This document shows positions 55,534-64,000 of a DNA stretch of 64,000 nt, in pieces. The position numbers and the translations under genes are program-made. The DNA lies in NCBI GenBank assembly GCA_907165275.2, contig OU015663.1:5530501-5594500 (forward strand). Direction: 5' to 3'. The notes under the pieces were generated by a model. The model saw only the letters and a program-made list of their open reading frames with translations. It ran no database searches and was not told the origin of the DNA. The stretch comes from Zygaena filipendulae. Taxonomy: Eukaryota > Arthropoda > Insecta > Lepidoptera > Zygaenidae. Each line of letters starts with the position of its first letter. Positions within the stretch are counted from its first letter, which is position 1.

Positions 55534-55682
55534 TTACTACTAAATGCGAATGTGTTTGTTTTTTACGCTTTCACTCCCTAACGGCTCAATCGATCATCAT
55601 GAAATTTAGCATTTTTTATCACAGAATTCCCGCGGTAACTCTGAAATTAACGAGTGTGAAACGCATACGGGTACGCATAGTA
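55534..55682 (+). mobile_element. Helitron-like element, decayed
   Basis: TTACTACTAAATGCGAATGTG, TTTTACGCTTTCACTCCCTAACG, AGAATTCCCGCGGTAACTC; the terminal hairpin is decayed (GAGTGTGAAACGCATACGGG). Confidence 0.6.
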
Positions 55683-56261
55683 AATTAATATTTTCCTCTA
55701 AACTGTTAACTGAATGAAAGACAGTCATGATGAATTTTGTTATTGATAAGTTATACGGTTCAACTATCTACGAGTATTTCCTTCATAAACTCAACACATA
55801 GGTGTATGAGATTAACTGTTCTGTATCTAATAATAATAAATAATGAATATTACTTCCTCCATGTGGTTTAATTATTGTTATTATACCTATCATGTAGTAA
55901 TTAATATATTGAGATTATGATCGCGGCGCAGTGGTTTAATTTGAGGTATAAATTATTTAGCTGTATAGCGTCTATCGTCATACGTCTTTGGAAGTACGTA
56001 AATAGATCTATAGTTAAAACGTGTATAGCATAAGTTTTAATAGATAAATCATTGGTTTTATCTGCAGAACGGGATGCGGTCCTGTATAACTTGGAAAAAA
56101 ATGGAACGTTACGAATCTAAATATTGTTTCTTATTGCAACATTGTCATTGGCGGGGCAGAACGTACCCGTATTGAGACTGTGTAGGTACGTGACAAAGTA
56201 CTAAAGAGTAAAAGTGCGATAAGATGTGTAATTAATACCATTTTATAAAATTAATATTTTT
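55683..56261. other. Intergenic DNA, nothing recognised
   Basis: No gene. Confidence 0.45.
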
Positions 56262-56470
56262 TTTACCATTGTTCTCCGCGGTTTTACCTGCATAAATTTG
56301 GGGATTCCTTCAGAAACGCTTTGCTATGCTGACAATGAGATAAAAAGTATTTGAAATATGAATTCAGGATGTAGCTACCGACATGTTAAGTTTCCTTGAA
56401 ATCCTACCAGTAGTTTTTTACTTGATGCGCGTTATAACAAATCGACAGAAAGTTAAATCTTTCAATGATG
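56262..56470 (-). mobile_element. Helitron-like element, minus strand, decayed
   Basis: CATTGTTCTCCGCGGTTTTACC, GGATTCCTTCAGAAACG, AGATAAAAAGTATTTG, CCTACCAGTAGTTTTTTAC occur in minus-strand order. Confidence 0.55.
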
Positions 56471-56496
56471 TAAGATTAGAATTTATACTTATATAA

Positions 56497-56950
56497 AAAA
56501 ACCGGACAAGTGTGAGTCAGACTCCTCCGCCGAGGACAGTACAAATTTGTAGGGGCAAGCACATTTAATTTTTTACGTACTTTAAATAAAGACTATATTT
56601 TTATGATTTAATTACAAATGTAAAGTTTTCTGATTTTCCCTGTACATGTAGTATAAGACGATGTAACTTGTCTTTCATAGTTCCAGGTCAACGGAAAGTG
56701 TAGGTATACCATATACATTTTGAATCCTTTGAGTAGGTCGAAATACCTATATGTTTTTTGCAGCATTAACGACCACAATTTTTTTTCACAACTGCAAGGA
56801 ACTGTTATGTAGACTATGGTTATAACTTCAATTCGATATTCCCGAGATAAAGGATCTTGACAGACATAAATTTAGACAGACAAAAAAAGTCATCCTATTA
56901 GGGTTTCATTTTTTTCTTTTTGAGTTACGGAATCCTAAAAACGTAAGATA
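56497..56950 (+). repeat. Lepidopteran-type dispersed repeat
   Basis: It starts AAAACCGGACAAGTGTGAGTC and ends with a small stem, TTAGGGTTTC...TTACGGAATCCTAA. A minus-strand relative is at 38580-39207. No coding. I know this start from many lepidopteran loci but cannot name its class. Confidence 0.6.
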
Positions 56951-57104
56951 CTTTTTTATTGTGCGTCCTATGACATCTCACGCCATGATAGGCGTAGTGA
57001 ATACGAAAACTTATGAATGCGGACTGAACGAGGTGTATAAAAGAAGTCGAGGTCAATACTCTTTGCCCTGAGTACCCAAGTAGAAGCTCAATGACATCGG
57101 TAAC

Positions 57105-57200
57105 AACACCGTTGGGCTAGTGGTTAGCTAATAACCTGATAAGTCAGGGGCCGCGGGTTCGATCCGGGGGCCAGGGTAACTCAGTACTCAGTGTTTAAAA
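57105..57200 (+). repeat. tRNA-derived SINE head
   Basis: The A-box-like GGGCTAGTGGTTAG (57114-57127) and B-box GGTTCGATCC (57156-57165) have tRNA spacing, with GGGCCGCGGGTTCGATCC reading as a T-arm. The acceptor stem cannot be closed and the body continues as retroposon-like text, so it is a SINE rather than a tRNA gene. Confidence 0.6.
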
Positions 57201-58078
57201 TGTAGATACCCGTATGTCGGTACACGTATTTACAAAAAGCATTTATATAGAAAGTACCCTTAGTAGGTATTTTCTTAATACTAATTCCGATATTAACGCG
57301 GATGGAATCGGAGGAACCAGTTAATTAGTAGTGTAGCCAGTTAGTATTAAGTTAGTAGTGTAGCTTACTTCAGTACTTAGGTACCGTATGGGGTTGCGTT
57401 TTCACTTCTTGCAAAAATTGTATTTTGCAAGGAAAGTAACAAATTTCAAGATTCAATAATGGATACCTACTAACACAGCACCTACTAATATCGGCACCTC
57501 GTATTTCTCCACGAATGTGAGAATAGGGCGCAGCTGTTTTCTGCTAGCAGCAGCATACGACTCATAAGTAGTTATTACATTAAGACTTACAGTCGATAAA
57601 CTTGGTACTACAGTACCCGCCAAACTCTTACACTTCTCACATACTCTATGCTCTCATAATTAATTATGAACTTAGTCATTGCCGGCGGCTCCCCTCATGT
57701 GGTGTTTGGAAGGTACTGCAATGTTTCGGGATTGAGTAGGATCTAGTTTAATATGTTTTATTCTAAGGGAAGTAGGTATCATCTACTTGTAATATATCCA
57801 ACCAGTTGGGACATGGAGGTTGACTCACAATTTATTTATTTATTTGTTTTTTCTTTATAACTTTATAACTTTACAATACTAACACAATAATAATACAACA
57901 ATAATTTAACCTCGACAGTGCACCTGTTACAATAAAACAAAACCAAGACTTAGCAAAACATACAGTGGGACAGTGGAAAGTCTGAATCGGAATTTGCATT
58001 TAAAAATTATTAGCGGTTACGTCAAAATAGGTTGAGTAATATCCATGACAAAAGAATCCAAAAACAAAAACTCAAAGT
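57201..58078. other. Intergenic DNA, nothing recognised
   Basis: 57290-57325 is a decayed Helitron-like end (AACGCGGATGGAATCGGAGG). A T/A-rich retroposon tail is likely at 57830-57960 on the minus strand. No gene. Confidence 0.4.
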
Positions 58079-58501
58079 CTTAGGTCCGTATTCCAAAAGG
58101 TTACTCAAGTCATGAATCTAGTTTTAAAACTAATTTCAAGTAAAGCTTTAATTTTAGAACCTTACTTGAAACGAGATTCATCAATCAACAATCAGCTGAG
58201 TTATTTCCTTATTCTAGAACGACGCTTGAGTATTAATCTATACTCAAGCAAAGATTTGATCTTTGTTTACGTCTGTCATGTCAAGACAACTCAACCAATC
58301 AGAGCTCAAAATCTCTACTCTAGACTAGTTTCAACTGATTAGAACCAATCAGAGTTTAGAATCCCTACTCAAGACTAGTTTCAAGTGATTAGAACTTAAA
58401 ACGCATTCTATAATAAGATGTACGCTTGAGTTATGATCTGAGCTTAAAACTAATCTCAAGTAAAACGTGATCTGAGTCACCTTCTGGAATACGGGCCTTA
58501 G
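58079..58501. mobile_element. Large palindromic MITE with CGTATTCC ends
   Basis: The outer ends TTAGGTCCGTATTCCAAAAGG and CTTCTGGAATACGGGCCTTA are inverted copies, followed on both sides by ACTCA and by repeats of (A)CTCAAG/CTTGAG and TTTTAAAACTAATTTCAAGT. CTACTCTAGACTAGTTTCAA and CTACTCAAGACTAGTTTCAA form an internal direct repeat about 57 bp apart. The 76-codon frame is chance. Confidence 0.75.
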
Positions 58502-60689
58502 TATAAATGTAAGCAATCAATGACAACTTTAAGAAAGTGTCTAATTGTATTATGAATGAAAATTTCATTTACTCATACTTCATTTCATTTACTTTGTAAG
58601 TAAATTATAAAAAGAGTTTAATTTAATAAACGAGATGGGGTTGAGAAATGGTCTGTTTCATAAAAATAAATATTTTTTCATTATTTAGGTACTTAGAAAA
58701 GTTATAGCGTGGCGCGCATCTGTCGTCTCACATAAACTTTGTTACATTCCGCTCATTTCGGGTGGCATGCTTATTGACGCTGCACGTACTCAGGAGCTCG
58801 TCTAGATGGAATAGGTAAAAGGTAAATAGTGCCATTTCCTTAGTTCTCTTGACAATTATTCTTTGCCCTGTTTACCAAGATACCAAGTTTTATTGTTGTT
58901 GATCACAAGCAGCACAGAAATATAATCTAGTCTTTTTGGTTCAAATGGATATAATGTGAACGTCTTAAATAAAAAAAAAATACAGCATCCGTGGTCGCAA
59001 AACTCGGAAAGCAGGCGATGGATTGGCTTGAAATTTTGAAAGCTCATTGCATAGTTACCCAAGAGTGTTGTACATATTTTGTATCCGAAGTCCCCACTGG
59101 AAAGGTTTTTTTAAAATTCAAATATTAAATGTTAACATAACTGTAACAAATCAAATATGAGTTAGGTAAGTCACAGCAATGCGTGGCGGGGCGTAGTGAA
59201 ATCTCTAAAAAAAATTGTTTAGTCTAAAGTAGAGTATTGAGTGTCAACTTTACAGGAACAGAAAAGTGAATTGTATTAGTTGGTATGTAGTAAAGTATAT
59301 GTACTTAGTAGTATTTGAGGACTATGTAAAGTAAAAATACACAATAATTTGACACTATTAATGAAACCGGTGCGATGAAATACAGCCCCCACAAAATTTG
59401 GTGGGTTTCCCTTTTTAACTAGTCTCTGAGCCTTAAATAGCGTGATAAATTGAATGGAATAATCGCTAAGTGACTGGTAACTTAATTTTTTGATAAGAAA
59501 GTTTCTTTGTTCTAGGTAAATATCAGTGACAAAATATTTATTGAACTTATACACATATCACTGAGTCAAGGTCCATTTCGAGCGGGGAGACATATCACAG
59601 AAATGTCATATTGAAATTGCTATTATTACTTAAGTTTAGTTTTAGTTTTTTAATTATAATTTTCGTCTGTGTTATTCTATATATATTAACTTATGTTATG
59701 TCTTTTTTGCTTTAATAAATCTTTCTTTTTTTCTTTCTTTCATAATTATATACCAGAACAAAGATCTGAATACCTATACCATTTTGGAACAACTTGTATA
59801 AAAATATCATAAAAAAAACTAAGAAGCTTGAACATATTCGTTCGATTAGAATGGGGAAGCAGACGTTGCTAAGTAGCTTGTGTTTTTGTTCCGTTTCTTT
59901 TTCACCGCGCGAGTTTTTGTAAACATTTTAGGGAAATGAGTTCAAGTTAATCTGGTTTTCTGGACTCACCCAATCTCGCCAGCAGTAGGTTAGGTGTGGA
60001 CTTTATTCGTATAGCAATTAAAACTTCGACTCGAGTTAGGTTGTTAGTGAAATTCGGACCTTTCTGTATTGTTCAACCAACAATTGCAGAGTAAACAAAG
60101 ATTGTCGAGACAAAGAAACTTTCCTTGAAAACTGTATTTAGTGCAGGTTTTCATTGGACTTCGTTTCTTTGGAGAGCGATAAAATAAATACGTTGCACCG
60201 TATAAAAACTTGGAACGGAACTCAAGGGATACTAATACTTAAGGAGCATGGTCACGGTTAGTATTTATATGAATTTAAATATCTTTTATCTCAACTGCAT
60301 GGGATTGATAACTTAAATGAGAAAACACACTTCAATGTATTTTGATCTAAAGTTTTTTTAATAACGTTTAAAGAGCACCCACTTCGAATAATTTTTTGTT
60401 CTTAGCATTCAAAAAATCACAGTTATACCTACCTGTCTACAAACTAATCGTTTTTTCAATTTCACGGTAACATATTGGATAGACAACAAACAGGTTAATC
60501 GTAAGAGATTAACTATTGAAATTACTGTAAAAAATGAACCGTAACAATCCGCCTTAAGCTTATTGTAGGTTACTTTGTAAATCGGACATTATTTTGACCA
60601 TAATTATTTTCGTATCATCCGTAAAATTATACTGAGTGTTTAACTCTACATCCTACTTTAACATTGGAAAAGAAAGAATTTTTCGACAT
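58502..60689. other. Intergenic DNA, nothing recognised
   Basis: Mainly AT-rich unique sequence with no gene. A pyrimidine-rich CTTT run lies at 59722-59740, possibly a retroposon tail. Confidence 0.45.
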
Positions 60690-60960
60690 GAATTTCATCT
60701 CGGTTTAACGACGTCGGAGGTATCCGAGCGTGCGCTCGATTCATAAGCTAAAAAATTAGAGCGCGGTTTTACATTCGCTCAATATTCAGTAAGCGACGTG
60801 AGATGAACTCTGGCTCGAGAGTGTATCATCGCCCTGTCACTCCACCGTTATTTATGGACCAGTAAACTGGGAAATATATTTTCCTCGGCGGTGGCGCCGC
60901 CGCACGTCCATTCCAGGTTAAGCCCCTTGGGTCCGAACACTAGACGAGTGGTGTGTCATA
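60690..60960. other. Unique GC-balanced stretch, candidate regulatory DNA
   Basis: It lacks any repeat signature, has more CpG than its surroundings (GGCGGTGGCGCCGCCGCACG at 60886-60905), and holds TTTATGG/CATAAATTT motifs suited to posterior-Hox/Caudal factors. It is not coding in any frame. This is only a suggestion. Confidence 0.25.
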
Positions 60961-61199
60961 AATTTGAAAACCTCTTTGTGAAAGTGAAAAATGTATAACA
61001 GATAATTGCACGATAACGATGGCGACAATAACATAGATATTAAATTGTTAAACATCTCCGAAGAGAGGAAAACTGTGACGCATTTATCAGTCTGAGAGAG
61101 TTCAAACCCATTTACTATTATAATTAATTTTAACAATATACCAAGCTATTTTGGTTTTTGATTTCTGTTTCTTATTCTAATTATCTATAGGTACCTTTA
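60961..61199. other. Intergenic DNA, nothing recognised
   Basis: No feature. Confidence 0.4.
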
Positions 61200-61495
61200 T
61201 TAAAATCGAAGTGTCTGTTTGTAATTCAAAATTGACAGTTTTTTGCACACAAATGCATAGAAGTATATACGGTACATGACGGTACTCACATAAAAAGATA
61301 ATTTTTTCATTTTTTCTCTGTCTGTATGTCTGTGTGTCTGTTTGTTCCGGCTAATCTATGAAACAGCTGGACCGATTTTAACGGGACTTTCACTGGCAGA
61401 TAGCTTATGTTATAAGGAGTGACTTATAGGCTACTTATATTTTAGAAGAAAAAAAATTCCTGCGGGAATTCGGAAACTCACGCGGGCGCTATCTT
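61200..61495 (+). mobile_element. Helitron-like relative with (GTCT)n, 3' end lost
   Basis: CTCTGTCTGTATGTCTGTGTGTCTG (61317-61342), CTGGACCGATTTTAACGGGAC, TTCCTGCGGGAATTCGG and TCACGCGGGCG, after which the terminal hairpin is missing. Confidence 0.55.
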
Positions 61496-63339
61496 ATATA
61501 AATTCTGTGATGCACTTATTGTTATTTCTTCACTGTGAGTTTTTATGGTTTACTACTGCGGGTTACTTGCATAATAACGTGTGGCTAATTTGTTACTTTA
61601 ATTATTATTGAATTCAAGTCTTTTCCGCTGTATAACGATCGACCATTCAAATTAAGACAATCTTCAAAATTGACATTGCGGTTTTGGGAAACTTTATTAA
61701 TAATAATGAATACCTATTCAATAGAGACTGTTCCGTCGAATGACGTAGTGCTAAAATATTTTAATGACTCTTTGATTACTTTTATCGTAGGTTTTCGCTC
61801 CAGTTGACGCGTTTTCGAGCCATTAGTTTTATGTGGATTACTAGATACTTGAAAGGAATTGCTTTATTTAGATATCACTGAATATTTTACGGTTGATAAA
61901 ATTTTGTCTGTAATTTTTTTATGGTAATTACAATAAACTCCGATTATTTAAATGTTATTTATATTAATTACCTAGGTATATTATGTAAGGTATAGATTCA
62001 TAGTGGTAATAAAAAGCTACAAAAAAAAACAATTACACAACAAGCATTGTTGCTAATTTAAGCAAAACTAAGCAAAAATTTCTAACAAGAAATGAGCTTG
62101 CGTAATACGTAAACCTCTTTTCCTATAACGTTTTGTGTTATTTACGTTACACAGTTAGAGCTAACCTCCCAAAAATACACTTATTCACCCTTTCCGCCCT
62201 ACCTACAGTCGCCTTGTTAGTTTTTGTTGGCAAACACAGTCATTACCTACCATTCACAGTCTGGTAAATGAGTTTTCTTTTACATTACTTTTATCAAGTT
62301 TTTATCTTGTTCCCGCAAATAATCCTAACTACAAGTATACGAGTAAAAATAGGAAGGTCAAAAATAAACGTCTCCAACAAAAAAAAAACTTTTACAATTA
62401 TTTTGTTCTAAACATAATCTGATTTAAAGCTCTAATATTAGGTACCATAGGTACCTCTTAATTTTAATCTTGTAAAAGTACCATAATATTGAGCACATAA
62501 ACTAAACCGGATAGATAGCAAAATAAAAATGCGATTAAATATTGTTTTTCCGATTGTTTTTCCGTTTTTCACTGTTCAAAGTCTAATACATCGTGCAAAC
62601 AATGCGCGTGGGTGTTCTAGATAACAGTGATAAATGACTGTTTTGACGCACGCGGCGCATCCATACCTATCGAACAATGCCGTGACCACACAGACTCGAT
62701 AATACAAACCGCGATTATTTACACTTCATAAATATCTATACTTAAATTGAACTTGGATTTTTGTATTGACTTATAATTTATTGCTGTGGAGGTCAAGATA
62801 ACCACGGAGAGAAATAACTTATTATTATATTTTATTAAGTTTTAAAATTTAAGAGTAAAAAAATTTACATAATTTTTATAGCTTATTTATTACCTTAATT
62901 TGACTGATGATGTCATGGGTATGAAAAAAATCAATGAATTTTCCACTACTCATCTTTACCATGAAGATTTTATCACCCTATTCAATATGTTTTATATGAT
63001 ATGGATGAATTACCTACATGATGCTTAATAATTTTATTGCAAAGAAATTCACACTCCACCTCCACCACACACAGCACATTGAAATTATGCGTAAAATATT
63101 TTTACACTTTTAATTGAAATAGGTAGATATATAAAAGGTGATGAATGTTTTGTTTTTAAATAATTAAAAATATAAGCTCAATATTTTATCCGGATCAAAG
63201 TTAAGGCCCTTGTTACATAAAAAAAAGATTTAATTTGTTTTTTAAATGGTATTCGTCCAAAATTACTACTACAATGACAGTGTCACCATCAATAATATTT
63301 GTAGATAACAATCCAAACAGCAAACCACAACAAAGTAAA
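61496..63339. other. Intergenic DNA, nothing recognised
   Basis: AT-rich unique sequence with no gene. Confidence 0.45.
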
Positions 63340-63660
63340 CAGAAGAGTAACAGTGGCACCCCGCAGTCCGGGCTATAAATGTCGATTCCTCGTGATATAA
63401 GGTCGACAAACGACTTAGCGGCACTCTATTTACAAAGAACAAAGAAACCGTCTTTAGCTACTTTTCTTTTGTGGAGGAGGCCGACAGTTCGCACTCTATT
63501 ACCGAGCCATTCATTTGCCCTAATGTGTCTTAATAGCCGTTTAATTTATAGTCTCACTGTTGCTAACTGTTTAAAAGTTAAGAACGGGTCTTTTGGGAGC
63601 CGATGTTGAAATGACCTGACTGGATTCGCCAAAGGGAAAGGTCAAAGGTCACGGTAAATA
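63340..63660. other. Unique GC-balanced stretch ending in a nuclear-receptor motif cluster
   Basis: No repeat signature. A 76-codon + frame (63379-63609) without recognisable motif covers most of it; the even composition may mean an exon or a conserved non-coding element, and I cannot decide. The DR1 motif is listed separately. Confidence 0.3.
63639..63651 (+). promoter_or_regulatory. Perfect DR1 nuclear-receptor half-site pair
   Basis: AGGTCA-A-AGGTCA, two perfect half-sites separated by one base. An inverted half-site TGACCT lies at 63612-63617. In insects DR1 sites are bound in vitro by HNF4, USP heterodimers and Seven-up. Function here is unproven. Confidence 0.5.
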
Positions 63661-64000
63661 AAATTGATGTTATTATTTTTTATGACTAAAGTACTAAAAT
63701 AAATAATTAATCTATGGGTCCTGGTCAATGTGAAAAATGCGATGAAAGTGATTAGTGAGTGAGTCGACCAGCAAATCACATCAAAACTGGCAGCAAAAGT
63801 TTATGTTACACATCAAGTAATACTGATAGAGAGATAAATGCGGTGCCGATCTCTTTATCGGTATTACTTTTAAAATACGTCATGTGTTTTTATTATTTGG
63901 TGTGCAAAATAATTGTAATCCAATCCTGTTGAATTACAATATAATATAATTCGCCGATTTAATACGATTTTCGTTGCGTTAATTATGAAAATAATTGACG
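63661..64000. other. Intergenic DNA, nothing recognised
   Basis: AT-rich to the end of the window. A lone GGTGTGCAAAATAATTG at 63899 may be a retroposon relic. Confidence 0.4.

Noticed and set aside
57105..57200. Possible tRNA gene with A and B boxes
   Set aside because: The acceptor stem does not pair and the sequence runs on as a retroposon body; a SINE fits better.

Overview
The window looks like AT-rich intergenic or intronic DNA from a lepidopteran insect (moth or butterfly). The evidence is the very high load of interspersed repeats of types familiar from Lepidoptera: short elements ending in a CCGCGG hairpin plus CTAG-T, long-inverted-repeat MITEs, tRNA-derived SINE pieces and retroposon tails of the kind GTGTGCAATAAAG-(TATC)n. 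Short TAGGTA/TACCTA motifs are also very frequent. I find no convincing host protein-coding exon, rRNA, functional tRNA or CRISPR array anywhere in the 64 kb. The species cannot be named from the sequence.

The gene content is mobile-element content and lies mostly in 16.5-26.2 kb. A complete Tc1-type DNA transposon (16563-18115) has 29-bp terminal inverted repeats, a TA target duplication and an open 341-residue DD34E transposase. It sits inside a Helitron-like element. Directly beside it is a second Helitron-like element, split by a 7.7-kb Ty3/Gypsy-type LTR retrotransposon (18395-26085, TSD AAGT). That retroelement is unusual. It carries two leaders, two primer-binding sites and two gag genes, separated by a 5'-truncated third LTR. 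Its second gag-protease reading frame is fused directly to what looks like the C-terminal end of an integrase, so reverse transcriptase, RNase H and most of integrase are missing. The long reading frames all belong to elements, and the LTR unit could only move with pol supplied in trans.

Other regions, in order. 0-16 kb: isolated Helitron-like copies, a long-arm MITE (7576-8078), two compact MITEs (10469-10615, 11731-12015), a repeat with an internal ~270-bp duplication (10872-11730), SINE and non-LTR tails, and a perfect 17-bp-arm hairpin (6768-6804). 26-42 kb: many Helitron-like copies, a decayed 1.58-kb Tc1/mariner relative with ~100-bp TIRs and a GC-rich insert (28354-29929), and a tandemly amplified Helitron core of about seven units (36722-37730). 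42-56 kb: a palindromic MITE (42670-42905), two oppositely oriented composite Helitron-like elements with (GTCY)n microsatellites (44131-44764 and 50903-51544), a nested MITE-in-transposon (52329-53855) and a frameshifted Jockey/CR1-like reverse transcriptase fragment (54573-55305). 56-64 kb: a SINE, a large palindromic MITE (58079-58501), and mainly unique DNA. That unique DNA includes two candidate regulatory stretches, one with a perfect DR1 nuclear-receptor motif (63639-63651).

All boundaries of degraded repeats were placed by eye and should be read as approximate. No alignments or database searches were run.
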